Assembly: GCA_902790015.1 (NCBI GenBank)
Contig: CADAQF010000022.1
Location: 1 to 37,667, forward strand
Length of the DNA stretch: 37,667 nt
Direction of reading: 5' to 3'
DNA from: an uncultured Eubacteriales bacterium
GTDB taxonomy: Bacteria; Bacillota; Clostridia; Christensenellales; Aristaeellaceae
How positions within the stretch are numbered: position 1 is the first letter of the stretch; the number at the start of each line of letters is the position of its first letter. Below, piece by piece: positions 7,818 to 15,894 of this stretch. The notes under the pieces are model-generated. The model saw nothing but the letters and a program-made list of their open reading frames with translations. It ran no database searches and was not told the origin of the DNA. Made by a program: the position numbers and the translations under genes.

Positions 7818-7845
7818 TTTACTTATTTCCGGTTTTGTGTATAAT
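7818..7845 (+). promoter_or_regulatory. Promoter of the amino acid ABC transporter operon
   Basis: TTTACT (7818-7823), 16-base spacer and a perfect TATAAT (7840-7845), giving a predicted start near 7852 and a leader of about 50 bases. A 14-base palindrome lies right at the predicted transcript start. Confidence 0.65.
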
Positions 7846-7853
7846 CATTCAGG

Positions 7854-7867
7854 GCGGGTATACCCGC
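7854..7867. promoter_or_regulatory. Perfect 14-bp palindrome GCGGGTATACCCGC at the transporter promoter
   Basis: Perfect dyad immediately after the -10 box, overlapping the expected +2 to +15 region. The position is ideal for a dimeric repressor. It could instead fold as a short leader hairpin, but with no loop it is better suited as a DNA site. The regulator is unknown. Confidence 0.5.
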
Positions 7868-7900
7868 TGAAAGCAACACTCAAAACGGAGGAACAATGAT

Positions 7901-8695
7901 ATGAAGAAGCTGTTTGCCTTGCTGCTGGCTGTTTCCCTTCTGATGTCTCTGGCGGCTGCCGCGGGCGCCGAAACGGGGCTGGAGGCCATCAAGGCCAAGG
8001 GCAAGCTCGTCATGGGCACCGAAGCCACCTATCCGCCCTATGAATATCTGGACGACAACGCCCAGTTCGCCGGCTGCGACATCTGGCTGGCCCAGCAGAT
8101 CGCGGAAGCTTTGGGCGTGGAGCTCGAGATCCAGGACATGTCCTTTGACGGCATCATTCCCGCCGTGCGCGCCGGCCAGATCGACATCGGCATCGCCGCC
8201 TTCACCGTGACCCCCGAGCGCGCCGAGGTGATCGATTTCAGCGAACAGTACGAGCTGAGCAACCAGCTTCTGATCGTCAAGGCCGGCAACGCCGAAAAGT
8301 ATTCCGCCAAGGACGCCATGGCCGGCCTCAAGGTGGGCGCCCAGCTGGGCACCATCCAGTCCCAGCTTGTATCCTCCGCCCTGCCGGATTCCGAGCTGTT
8401 TGAACTGCCCACCTATCCGGAGCTCGCGCTGGAAACCATCAACGGCAACATCGTCGGCTTCGTGGTCGACCAGGCCGTGGGCGAAAGCATGATCGCCTCC
8501 AGCAACGGTCAGCTGGAAGCCGCCAACTTCACCTTCACCAAGGAAGAAGCTTCCTTCGGCAAGGCCGCTGTGCTGGCCAAGGGGCAGGATGACCTGCTGG
8601 CCGCCATCAACGAGGTCATCCTCCGCGTGGTGAACGACGGCACCTATCAGGCCGCTTACGACGCCGCCGTGGCTGCCACCGGCACTGAAGACTGA
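7901..8695 (+). CDS. Amino acid ABC transporter substrate-binding protein (family 3)
   Basis: Extracellular solute-binding protein that feeds a polar amino acid importer. The 264-residue protein begins with a signal peptide (MKK, hydrophobic core, likely cleavage after AGA near residue 23). SBP_bac_3 motifs follow: GKLVMGTEATYPPYEY near residues 34-49, the IAEALGVELEIQDMSFDGIIPAV helix, and GQIDIGIAAFTVTPERAEVIDFS, which contains the ligand carboxylate-binding arginine. RBS GGAGG lies ten bases before the ATG. The signal peptide has no lipobox cysteine, although binding proteins in Gram-positive cells are usually lipoproteins. A strong terminator separates it from the permease, which would favour excess production of the binding protein. 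The ligand class (polar amino acid such as glutamine, arginine or cystine) is from the family only. Confidence 0.92.
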   Translation: MKKLFALLLAVSLLMSLAAAAGAETGLEAIKAKGKLVMGTEATYPPYEYLDDNAQFAGCDIWLAQQIAEALGVELEIQDMSFDGIIPAVRAGQIDIGIAAFTVTPERAEVIDFSEQYELSNQLLIVKAGNAEKYSAKDAMAGLKVGAQLGTIQSQLVSSALPDSELFELPTYPELALETINGNIVGFVVDQAVGESMIASSNGQLEAANFTFTKEEASFGKAAVLAKGQDDLLAAINEVILRVVNDGTYQAAYDAAVAATGTED

Positions 8696-8712
8696 TCGAT
8701 CCTTTCAGGATG

Positions 8713-8750
8713 CCTCACGCCGGGAACAACCGGCGTGAGGGTCTTTTTTT
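8713..8750 (+). terminator. Strong intra-operon terminator between binding-protein and permease genes
   Basis: Perfect 11-bp GC-rich stem (8713-8723 with 8730-8740, loop GAACAA) followed by GTC and seven T. There is no clear new promoter before the permease, so it probably acts as a partial terminator that lowers permease and ATPase expression relative to the binding protein. Confidence 0.9.
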
Positions 8751-8809
8751 CACTGAAAGCATCACATTTTTCCTGCCCTGAACGCCCTTTACTGAGGGGA
8801 GACTGATCC

Positions 8810-9502
8810 ATGTTTTTTGAAACCGTCTGGAAACTGATCACCAGATACGGCAATTTCTTTTTCGAGGGGCTTCGAAACACCCTCCTCATCGCCATCATGG
8901 CCGTGGCGCTGGGTACTGTGCTGGGCGCGCTGATGGCGCTGTGCCGCATGAGCAATATAAAGCCCCTGCGCTGGCTGGCGACCGCCTATATCGAGTTTTT
9001 CCGCGGCACGCCGCTGATGGTGCAGCTGATGTTCATCTTTTACGGCCTGCCCATGATAGGCATCAGCTTTCCGGAGATATCCTTCATCCCTGATTTTCAG
9101 CGCTTCATGGCCGGCATCGTGGCCATGAGCCTGAATTCCTGCGCCTACGTGGCGGAGGTCATCCGTTCCGGCATACAGGCGGTGGATCCGGGCCAGATGG
9201 AAGCGGCCCGCTCTTTGGGCTTTAAAAAGGGCGAGGCCATGAAAATGGTCGTCCTTCCCCAGGCCATCAAGAACATCCTGCCGGCCCTGGGCAACGAGTT
9301 CGTGACCGTCATCAAGGAATCCTCCGTGGTGTCCGTCATCGGCATCGCGGACCTGATGTTCCGCACCAACGGCGTCAAGGCCAAGACCTACAGCACCCTG
9401 GAGTGCCTGTTCGTGGCCGCGCTTTTATACTTCGTGACCACGTTCGTGTTCAGCAAGCTGGTGTCCCTCATGGAAAGGAGGATGTCGCATGACCGGAAAT
9501 GA
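8810..9502 (+). CDS. Amino acid ABC transporter permease (HisM/GlnP family)
   Basis: A 230-residue inner-membrane permease of the polar amino acid uptake family, normally forming a homodimer. It contains [35 protein letters not shown], and the EAA loop that contacts the ATPase: [20 protein letters not shown] (about 124-143), followed by [16 protein letters not shown]. About five membrane segments are visible. GAGGGGAG precedes the ATG. The end overlaps the ATPase gene by 14 bases, so the two are coupled. It works with the binding protein encoded upstream, beyond the internal terminator. Confidence 0.94.
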   Translation: MFFETVWKLITRYGNFFFEGLRNTLLIAIMAVALGTVLGALMALCRMSNIKPLRWLATAYIEFFRGTPLMVQLMFIFYGLPMIGISFPEISFIPDFQRFMAGIVAMSLNSCAYVAEVIRSGIQAVDPGQMEAARSLGFKKGEAMKMVVLPQAIKNILPALGNEFVTVIKESSVVSVIGIADLMFRTNGVKAKTYSTLECLFVAALLYFVTTFVFSKLVSLMERRMSHDRK

Positions 9503-10226
9503 GCTGCTGCGCGTAGAGCACCTGACCAAGAAGTTCGGCGGGCTGACCGTGCTGGACGACATATCCACCTCTTTTTCCGCCCACGAGGTCGTCAGCGTCA
9601 TCGGGCCCTCCGGCGGAGGCAAGTCCACGTTTCTTCGGTGTCTGAACCTGCTGGAGGTGCCCACCTCCGGCCGGATCCTTTTTGACGGGGACGACATCTG
9701 CGCAAAGGGCACGGACATCAACGTGCACCGGCAGAAGATGGGCATGGTGTTCCAGCAGTTCAACCTGTTCAACAACATGAACGTGCTCAAAAACATGACA
9801 GCCGCTCCCGTCAAGATCCTCCGCATGCCGGAGGAAGCGGCTAAGGAAAAGGCCCTTTCCCTGGTCCGCCGGGTAGGCCTGGAGGACAAGCTGAACGCCT
9901 ATCCTTCCCAGCTGTCCGGCGGGCAGAAGCAGCGCATCGCCATCGTCCGCGCCCTGATGATGGACCCGGAGGTCATGCTGTTCGACGAGCCTACGAGCGC
10001 GCTGGACCCGGAAATGATCGGCGAGGTGCTGGAGGTCATGAAGCAGCTGGCCGAAAGCGGGATGACCATGATCGTGGTCACCCACGAGATGCGCTTTGCC
10101 CGGGAGGTCAGCTCCCGCACGCTGTTCCTGGACGGCGGCGTCATCGCGGAGGACAAGCCCTCGCACGAGCTTTTCGACCATCCCGAAAGCCCCCGGCTCA
10201 TAAGCTTTCTGCAAAAGGTGCTGTGA
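9489..10226 (+). CDS. Amino acid ABC transporter ATP-binding protein (GlnQ/HisP family)
   Basis: A 245-residue ATPase subunit powering the importer. Walker A is GPSGGGKST (39-47), the Q-loop is FQQFNLF, the signature is LSGGQKQR, Walker B is [14 protein letters not shown], and the switch histidine lies in VVTHEM. Walker A has Gly where the usual sequence is GPSGSGKST, a tolerated variation. The ATG at 9489 follows AAGGAGG and lies inside the last codons of the permease gene. The gene ends just before a strong bidirectional terminator shared with dnaA. The complete importer (binding protein, one permease, one ATPase) is therefore encoded at 7901-10226. Confidence 0.95.
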   Translation: MTGNELLRVEHLTKKFGGLTVLDDISTSFSAHEVVSVIGPSGGGKSTFLRCLNLLEVPTSGRILFDGDDICAKGTDINVHRQKMGMVFQQFNLFNNMNVLKNMTAAPVKILRMPEEAAKEKALSLVRRVGLEDKLNAYPSQLSGGQKQRIAIVRALMMDPEVMLFDEPTSALDPEMIGEVLEVMKQLAESGMTMIVVTHEMRFAREVSSRTLFLDGGVIAEDKPSHELFDHPESPRLISFLQKVL

Positions 10227-10233
10227 TCCCTCA

Positions 10234-10284
10234 AAAAACCGGCGGCAGAACGGACATCTATCCGTTCTGCCGCCTTATTTTTTC
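10234..10284. terminator. Bidirectional terminator between the transporter ATPase and dnaA
   Basis: Perfect 14-bp stem (10241-10254 with 10261-10274, loop CATCTA). A T-rich tail follows on the plus strand (TTATTTTTT) and an A-run precedes it, giving a T-run on the minus strand. It can stop both convergent genes. Confidence 0.92.
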
Positions 10285-10298
10285 CGGCGGAGCGCCCG

Positions 10299-11624
10299 TC
10301 ACAGCTCTCTCAGCTGCCGGGTCAGATCGCCGATCAGGGTGGTCAGGGAGGCGCTGGTTTTCATATCCTCCGCTATTTTGTCGCAGCCGTGCTGGATGGT
10401 GGAATGATCCCGGCGGAAGGCGTCGCCGATCTTGGGGAAGGAAACGTCCGCCACCTCGCGGCACAGGTACATGGCGATCTGCCGGGGAACGGAGATCTCG
10501 CGGCTGCGCCGGGGGCTTTTAAGGTCCTCAGTGGTGATGCTGTAATAGCGCGCCACCGTTTCCATGACGTCCTGGCAGGTCAGCTGACGGGGCTGGGCGC
10601 GCTGGAATATTTCCCTGAGGGCGTCCTCCGCCAGGGCCGTGTCGATGGGCCTGCCCGTAAGCATCGCGTAGGCGGACAGGCGCTTGAGACAGCCTTCCAG
10701 CTCTCTGATGTTGCTGTCCACCCGGGCGGCGATCATCTCCAGCACCTCGGGCTGCACGTCCATCAGCTCGTCCTGTGCCTTGCGCCGCAGGATGGCCACA
10801 CGGGTCTCGTAATCGGGCTTCTGAATGTCCGCGATCAGGCCCCATTCAAAGCGGCTGGACAGCCGCTCCTCCAGCTTCTGGATCTCCCGGGGCGGCTTGT
10901 CGGAGGACAGGACGATCTGCTTGCCGGCGGCGTGCAGGGCGTTGAAGGTGTGGAAAAACTCCTCCTGCGTGCTCTCCCGCCGGGCCAGGAACTGGATATC
11001 GTCCACCAGCAGCAGGTCGCAGCGGCGGTAGCGGTCGCGGAACTCCGCCGTCTTTTTCTGCTGGATGGCCATGATCAGTTCGTTGGTGAAGGTTTCTGTG
11101 GTCACGTAGCGGACCACGGCGTCCGGATGCTGCTCCAGCACGAAATGGCCTATGGCGTGCATCAGGTGCGTTTTGCCAAGCCCCACCCCGCCGTAGAGGA
11201 ACAGGGGGTTATAGGCGTCCGCCGGGGCCTCCGCCACGGCCAGGCAGGCCGCGTGGGCAAAGGAATTGGCCCCGCCCACCACAAAGGTGTCAAACGTGTA
11301 GCCGGGGATCAGCCCGGCGTCATTGCGGCCGGAGGAAAGCGGCCTGCGCTCCGGGGCGGAAGCCCAGTCCTGCGCCTGCTTCTGCGTCAGGAGCCTGAGC
11401 TGCATGGGCTGGCCGGCCGCCTGTGTCAGCGCCTCGGTGAGCAGCTCTCCCCAGTGCTTTTCAACGAACGTATATACAAAATCAGAAGAGGCCTGCGCAA
11501 AAAAAGCCTGCTCCCTGATATCCACCGGCTTGAGTCCCTGCTGAATCCAGGTCTGATAGGATACCGAAGACATCTCCGGCCTGACCAGATCGCACGCCTT
11601 CTGCCAAAGCAGCTCTTTATCCAA
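10299..11624 (-). CDS. dnaA: Chromosomal replication initiator protein DnaA
   Basis: AAA+ initiator that binds DnaA boxes and opens oriC. I place the start at the TTG of LDKELLWQKACDLV (11624), nine bases after GAGGGAG, giving 441 residues; a GTG at 11666 would add 14 residues without a good RBS. Domain I is about 1-75, followed by a short linker (II) and the AAA+ domain: Walker A GGVGLGKTH (near 145), Walker B LLLVDDIQF, and the arginine-bearing LSSRFEWGL. Domain IV carries the duplex-binding motif RRDHSTIQHGCDKI. Sensor and box-binding residues look intact. Unusually, dnaN, recF and gyrB are not next to it; its end faces an ABC transporter across a bidirectional terminator. Its own promoter and at least one consensus DnaA box lie upstream, so autoregulation is likely. 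It could be the sole dnaA or a second copy. Confidence 0.95.
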   Translation of the reverse strand: MDKELLWQKACDLVRPEMSSVSYQTWIQQGLKPVDIREQAFFAQASSDFVYTFVEKHWGELLTEALTQAAGQPMQLRLLTQKQAQDWASAPERRPLSSGRNDAGLIPGYTFDTFVVGGANSFAHAACLAVAEAPADAYNPLFLYGGVGLGKTHLMHAIGHFVLEQHPDAVVRYVTTETFTNELIMAIQQKKTAEFRDRYRRCDLLLVDDIQFLARRESTQEEFFHTFNALHAAGKQIVLSSDKPPREIQKLEERLSSRFEWGLIADIQKPDYETRVAILRRKAQDELMDVQPEVLEMIAARVDSNIRELEGCLKRLSAYAMLTGRPIDTALAEDALREIFQRAQPRQLTCQDVMETVARYYSITTEDLKSPRRSREISVPRQIAMYLCREVADVSFPKIGDAFRRDHSTIQHGCDKIAEDMKTSASLTTLIGDLTRQLREL

Positions 11625-11676
11625 CCGACATCGCTCCCTCAACCGGCCCCGGTCTTCGGAAAACACCTGTTAAAAC

Positions 11677-11685
11677 TGCGGATAA
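11677..11685 (-). promoter_or_regulatory. Near-consensus DnaA box in the dnaA leader
   Basis: TTATCCGCA on the minus strand, 8 of 9 matching TTATCCACA, located between the predicted transcript start and the dnaA start codon. Confidence 0.5.
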
Positions 11686-11725
11686 CTTTTCCGGGGCTTC
11701 TTCACTATGTCATGCAGCAAGGAGG

Positions 11726-11754
11726 ATTATAGCAAAAAAACGCCCTGAATTCAA
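11726..11754 (-). promoter_or_regulatory. Sigma-A promoter of dnaA
   Basis: Minus-strand TTGAAT (11749-11754), 17-base spacer and a perfect TATAAT (11726-11731). It predicts a leader of about 95 bases before the TTG start. Confidence 0.75.
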
Positions 11755-11797
11755 GCTTCCGGGGCCCTCCCAAAAGAACGGCCCTTCCCGCCCGGGC

Positions 11798-11806
11798 TGT
11801 GGATAA
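11798..11806 (-). promoter_or_regulatory. Consensus DnaA box upstream of the dnaA promoter
   Basis: TTATCCACA on the minus strand, a perfect match, 44 bases upstream of the dnaA -35 element. A weaker site (TTATCCCCC, plus strand, 11809-11817) adjoins it. Together with the leader box it suggests DnaA autoregulation; the number of boxes is small for a full origin. Confidence 0.7.
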
Positions 11807-11956
11807 CTTTATCCCCCGCCGATAGAAGGGACGAGCTTGACGCCGTCCACGGGTAGTGTTTAAAGTCCCGGCTGGGATAAAAAGAGCCCTTTTTATTCCC
11901 CGGGGCCTTTCCCAAAAAGATAATAAAAGTCTATTACATTTTCCGGCCGCGGACGA

Positions 11957-11985
11957 TTGCTTTTCTTTCCCAAACGTGCGATAAT
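11957..11985 (+). promoter_or_regulatory. Probable promoter of the MATE exporter/GH3 genes
   Basis: TTGCTT (11957-11962), 17-base spacer, GATAAT (11980-11985), about 32 bases before the ATG. Confidence 0.55.
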
Positions 11986-12017
11986 ACATCCTGTATTTCA
12001 ACCGCGGGGTGCACGGT

Positions 12018-13382
12018 ATGAGCCAACTGAGAACCGCCAAAAAGGTACGCCCGGTCACCATGACGGAGGGCGTGATCTGGAAGCAGCTGTTGTTTTTCTT
12101 TTTTCCCATCGTGCTGGGCACCTTTTTCCAGCAGCTGTACAACACCGCAGACGCGGCCATCGTGGGCAACGGGGTCAACAAGCTGGCCCTGGCGGCGGTG
12201 GGCGGCACCACCTCCAACATGGTGAACCTGCTGGTGGGCTTTTTTATCGGCGTATCCTCCGGCGCCACGGTCATCATCAGCCAGTTTTTCGGGGCTGAGC
12301 AGGAGCAGGACGTTTCCCGCGCCGTACATACTTCCGCCGCCATGGCGCTTTTATTCGGCGCGGCGCTGACGATAACGGGCTCTCTGCTTTCCCCCTGGCT
12401 GCTCAGGATCATAAGCACGCCTGCCGAGGTCTACCCCTACGCGCTTACCTATATCCGCATCATCTTCCTGGGAATGATCCCCTCCCTGGTATACAACATC
12501 GGCTCGGGCATACTGCGCGCCGCGGGCGACAGCAAGCGCCCGCTCTTTTTCCTGATAGCCGCGTGCCTGACCAATATCGCGCTGGACGCCCTGCTGGTGC
12601 TGGTGCTCAAAATGGGCGTGGCCGGGGCGGCCGTCGCCACGGTGCTTTCCCAGACGCTGTCCGCCGGGCTGGTCGCGGGCACGCTGATCAGGCGGAAGGA
12701 CTGCCTCAGGCTTTACCCCCGGCGCATCAGGATGGAGGTGCCGCTGTTTCGGCGCATCGCCGCCATCGGGCTGCCGGCGGGCTTTCAGTCCGTATTGTAC
12801 TCGCTTTCCAACATCATCATCCAGCGGGCCATCAACGGCTTTGACACCGACGTGCTGGCCGGGTGGACCGCCTACGGCAAGCTGGACGGCGTTTTCTGGA
12901 TGACCATCAACGCCTTCGGCATCGCCGTCACCACCTTTGTGGGGCAGAATTACGGCGCAGGCAAAAAGAACAGGGTGAAGGCAGGCGTCCGCAGCTGCGC
13001 CAAAATGTCGCTGCTGGTTTCTCTCGTACTGGCTTCGCTGATGTACCTGTTCGGCGGGTCGCTTTACCGCCTGTTCACGCAGGACGAGGCGGTCATCGCC
13101 CAGGGCGTGCACATCCTGCGGCTGCTCGTGCCGTTTTATTTCACCTATATTCCCGTGGAGCTGCTTTCCGGCGCCCTGCGCGGCGCCGGGAACACCCTGA
13201 TCCCCACGCTGATGACGCTGATAGGCATCTGCCTGTTCAGGGTGGTATGGGTGCTCCTGGTGGTGCCGCTTCATGCCACCATCGACATGGTGCTGTACAG
13301 CTACCCGATCACCTGGATACTGACCGGGACGCTGTTCATCATATACTATCTGCGCGGACACTGGCTATATACCCGGACCTGA
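12018..13382 (+). CDS. MATE family efflux transporter
   Basis: A 454-residue membrane protein with two homologous MatE halves and about twelve hydrophobic segments. Family features include the N-terminal TEGVIWKQLLFFFFPIVLGTFFQQLYNTADAAIVG pattern (first half near residues 17-36), GVSSGATVIISQFFGAE, and in the second half AIGLPAGFQSVLYSLSN and VTTFVGQNYGAG. MATE proteins export cationic or hydrophobic compounds in exchange for Na+ or H+; the substrate is not predictable. I chose the ATG at 12018; an in-frame GTG three codons earlier is possible. The RBS is weak. It is followed after 37 bases by the beta-glucosidase gene, so the two may share a transcript, although a functional link is not obvious. 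Confidence 0.92.
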   Translation: MSQLRTAKKVRPVTMTEGVIWKQLLFFFFPIVLGTFFQQLYNTADAAIVGNGVNKLALAAVGGTTSNMVNLLVGFFIGVSSGATVIISQFFGAEQEQDVSRAVHTSAAMALLFGAALTITGSLLSPWLLRIISTPAEVYPYALTYIRIIFLGMIPSLVYNIGSGILRAAGDSKRPLFFLIAACLTNIALDALLVLVLKMGVAGAAVATVLSQTLSAGLVAGTLIRRKDCLRLYPRRIRMEVPLFRRIAAIGLPAGFQSVLYSLSNIIIQRAINGFDTDVLAGWTAYGKLDGVFWMTINAFGIAVTTFVGQNYGAGKKNRVKAGVRSCAKMSLLVSLVLASLMYLFGGSLYRLFTQDEAVIAQGVHILRLLVPFYFTYIPVELLSGALRGAGNTLIPTLMTLIGICLFRVVWVLLVVPLHATIDMVLYSYPITWILTGTLFIIYYLRGHWLYTRT

Positions 13383-13419
13383 ACACTGCGCCCGACGACT
13401 ACCGCACAGGAGGTATCCC

Positions 13420-15771
13420 ATGCGAAACGACCCCAAATGGCTGCGCGTCCAGTTTATGCCCTCCACCCCCATCGGCCCGGACGGGCGGCGCGTGACCGCT
13501 TCGCCCGCGCACGTAAGCCTCAGCCGGGAGGCGGCGCAGAAGGGCATGGTGCTGCTCAAAAATGAAGGAAACGTCCTTCCCCTGGCCAAGGGGCAGGCCG
13601 TGGCCGTGCTGGGCAAGGCCCAGGCGGACTGGGTGAAGGGCGGCGGCGGCAGCGGCGACACGACCACGCCCTACCACCTGACTCTGCTGGACGGGCTTAA
13701 GGAAAAGCAGCGGGAGGGAAAGCTTGCGCTGTTTGAGCCGCTGTCTGAGTTCTATCAGGATTACGTGGCCGGCGCCTACCGGGAGGGCGGCCTTCCCGGA
13801 CGGATCGAAGAAGTTATTCCCTCCGCAGAGCTGATCAGGCAGGCGGCTGCCTTCACGGACACCGTGCTTGTGCCCATCTCCCGCCATTCCCACGAGGGGG
13901 CGGACCGTTCCCCCGGCAAGGGAGATTACCTTCTGAGCGAGCAGGAGGAAGCGCTGGTCAGGCTGGCGAAAGAGCATTTCAGGAAGGTCATCGTGCTTTT
14001 GAACATCGGCGCGCCGGTGGACTGCTCGTGGTTTGCCTCGGACGCGCGTGTGCCCGCCGCACTGGTCTGCTGGCAGGCCGGCATCGAGGGCGGGCCCGCC
14101 GCGGCGGACCTGCTGACCGGAGACGCCCTGCCGGAGGGCCGGCTGTGCGACACCCTGCCCGACGGGCTGGACGCCTGGCCGTTTTCGGACGATTTTTTTG
14201 CTTCCCCTGATTATGTGGACTACCGGGAGGACATCTTTGTAGGCTACCGCTGGTTCGAAACCATGCCGCAGGCCAAGGCCCGGGTGCTCTATCCCTTCGG
14301 CTACGGCCTGTCTTACACCGCCTTTTCCCTGTCTGACGCCTCTGTAACGGAAGCGGACGGCGTTTTCACGGCCAGCGTGCGGGTGAAGAACACCGGCGCG
14401 CGCCCGGGCCGGGAAACCGCGCAGGTCTACGTATCCGCTCCGCAGGGGCTTTTGGGAAAGCCCGCGCGGGTGCTGACCGCCTTTGCCAAAACGGCCTTGC
14501 TGATGCCCGGCGAAGAACAGACCCTCACCATGACCTTTGCCGCCGGGCGCTTTGCTTCCTTTGACGATACGGGCCGCGTACAGAAGGACGCCTGGGTGCT
14601 CGAACAGGGGGACTATCTGTTTTACATCGCGCAGAACGTCCGGGAGGCGCAGGAACCCGCGTACTGCTGGCATCTGCCCCGGAACCGGGTGATAGAACAG
14701 CTGTCCGCCCTGTGCGAACCGCGTCACCTCGCGGAAAGGCTGCGCGCGGACGGAAGCATGGAGCCCCTGCCCGTCACCCATCCCGCGTTTGCTCCGGCGC
14801 CCAACACGGAGGGGCTTCCCTTCGACGGCCAGGTGCCGGCGGAATGCCCCTTCCCGGTATCCTTCAACGGCTGGAGAGCGCCCACGGTGCCCACGCTGAA
14901 GGACGTGGCCGAAGGAAAGCTGACCCTGGATGCTTTCATGGACACGCTGAGCCTGCCCGAAAAGACCTTCCTGCTGGGCGGCCAGCCCAACCGGGGCATC
15001 GCCAATACCTTCGGCATGGGCAACCTGCCCAAGGCCGGGATCCCCAACGTGATGACGGCCGATGGCCCCGCCGGCCTGCGCGTGGTGCCCGGTCACGGCG
15101 TGGAAACCACCGCCTTTCCCTGCGCCGTGCTGCTCAGCTGCACGTTTGACGAGGACCTTCTCTATCGCGTCGGGCAGGCCGCCGCACGGGAGGTCAAAGA
15201 GAACAACATCGGCATCTGGCTGGCCCCGGCCATGAACATCCACCGTCATCCCATGTGCGGGCGGAACTTCGAATACTATTCCGAGGATCCCCTGCTGGCA
15301 GGCAAGATGGCCGCCGCCATGGTCAGGGGCGTGCAGTCCGAGGGGATCGCCGCCACCATCAAGCATTTCGCCTGCAACAACAAGGAGGAAAACCGGCGCA
15401 ACTGCGATTCCCGCGTGAGCGCCCGGGCGCTGCGGGAAATATACCTGCGCGGGTTTGAGCTGTGCGTCAGGGAGGCCGACCCCTGGCTGATCATGACCTC
15501 CTACAATCCGGTCAACGGCGTCCGCGCCTCCGAAAACCGCGACCTGCTGACCGGCATCCTGCGCGAGGAATGGAAATACGGCGGCCTCGTCACCACGGAC
15601 TGGTACACCCTGGGAAGGCAGTACGCTGAGGTTGCCGCCGGGAACGATATCAAGATGGGCTGCGGCACCCCCTGGCTGACCCTAAAATCCGTGCGGGACG
15701 GCGAGCTGTCCGAGGAAGCGGTGGACGAAAGCGTCCGCCGGCTCCTTCGTATGATCCTGAAGCTGGCATGA
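13420..15771 (+). CDS. Glycoside hydrolase family 3 beta-glucosidase-type enzyme with swapped domain order
   Basis: A 783-residue predicted cytoplasmic glycosidase (no signal peptide). In usual GH3 enzymes the (beta/alpha)8 barrel comes first; here the alpha/beta sandwich domain comes first (about 33-330, with GMVLLKNEGNVLPL, the acid/base loop SRHSHEGADR containing Glu159, and YPFGYGLSYT), then an Fn3-like domain (about 335-425), then the barrel (about 505-780). Barrel motifs are TADGPAGLRV, GRNFEYYSEDP, KHFACNNKEENR and the nucleophile Asp727 in GLVTTDWY. The same permuted order is known from rumen Clostridia beta-glucosidases such as those of Butyrivibrio and Ruminococcus. All catalytic positions are present, so it should be active on beta-linked oligosaccharides; the exact sugar is uncertain. 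AGGAGG precedes the ATG, 37 bases after the MATE gene. Confidence 0.93.
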   Translation: MRNDPKWLRVQFMPSTPIGPDGRRVTASPAHVSLSREAAQKGMVLLKNEGNVLPLAKGQAVAVLGKAQADWVKGGGGSGDTTTPYHLTLLDGLKEKQREGKLALFEPLSEFYQDYVAGAYREGGLPGRIEEVIPSAELIRQAAAFTDTVLVPISRHSHEGADRSPGKGDYLLSEQEEALVRLAKEHFRKVIVLLNIGAPVDCSWFASDARVPAALVCWQAGIEGGPAAADLLTGDALPEGRLCDTLPDGLDAWPFSDDFFASPDYVDYREDIFVGYRWFETMPQAKARVLYPFGYGLSYTAFSLSDASVTEADGVFTASVRVKNTGARPGRETAQVYVSAPQGLLGKPARVLTAFAKTALLMPGEEQTLTMTFAAGRFASFDDTGRVQKDAWVLEQGDYLFYIAQNVREAQEPAYCWHLPRNRVIEQLSALCEPRHLAERLRADGSMEPLPVTHPAFAPAPNTEGLPFDGQVPAECPFPVSFNGWRAPTVPTLKDVAEGKLTLDAFMDTLSLPEKTFLLGGQPNRGIANTFGMGNLPKAGIPNVMTADGPAGLRVVPGHGVETTAFPCAVLLSCTFDEDLLYRVGQAAAREVKENNIGIWLAPAMNIHRHPMCGRNFEYYSEDPLLAGKMAAAMVRGVQSEGIAATIKHFACNNKEENRRNCDSRVSARALREIYLRGFELCVREADPWLIMTSYNPVNGVRASENRDLLTGILREEWKYGGLVTTDWYTLGRQYAEVAAGNDIKMGCGTPWLTLKSVRDGELSEEAVDESVRRLLRMILKLA

Positions 15772-15773
15772 CG

Positions 15774-15824
15774 AAAAAGCGGGGACGCCCTTCACGGTAT
15801 GCGCGAAGGACGTCCCCGCTGTTT
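15774..15824. terminator. Hairpin after the GH3 gene
   Basis: A 15-bp stem with one mismatch (15779-15793 with 15805-15819). The plus-strand tail is only weakly T-rich (TGTTTG), while the minus strand has a TTTTT tail. It probably works for both convergent transcripts. Confidence 0.75.
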
Positions 15825-15840
15825 GATCCGCTTAAATATG

Positions 15841-15884
15841 CAAAAGGCCCATGCCGCGCTGTGTGAATGCGGCATGGGCCTTGA
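15841..15884. terminator. Terminator hairpin of the ATP synthase operon
   Basis: A perfect 14-bp stem (15844-15857 with 15869-15882). On the minus strand it is followed by TTTTGCAT. It lies 13 bases beyond the atpC stop, in tandem with the previous hairpin. Confidence 0.8.
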
Positions 15885-15894
15885 AATTATCTGA

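Larger units (their letters stand above)
11667..12017. other. 351-base intergenic region between dnaA and the MATE gene
   Basis: No protein or RNA gene seen. It holds the dnaA promoter, two or three DnaA-box-like 9-mers, an AT-rich stretch around 11909-11942 and the predicted promoter of the MATE gene. It is the only place in the window that could contribute to a replication origin, but the box cluster is too thin to call oriC. Confidence 0.5.

Noticed and set aside
11667..12017. Calling this region oriC
   Set aside because: Only one perfect and one near-perfect DnaA box were seen, with no dense box cluster and no dnaN beside it. I limit the claim to dnaA regulation.
13399..15366. A 655-codon minus-strand open frame across the GH3 gene
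   Set aside because: It lies fully antisense to a clear GH3 enzyme and its translation has no family motif, only the low-complexity Gly/His/Gln pattern caused by GC-rich reverse reading.
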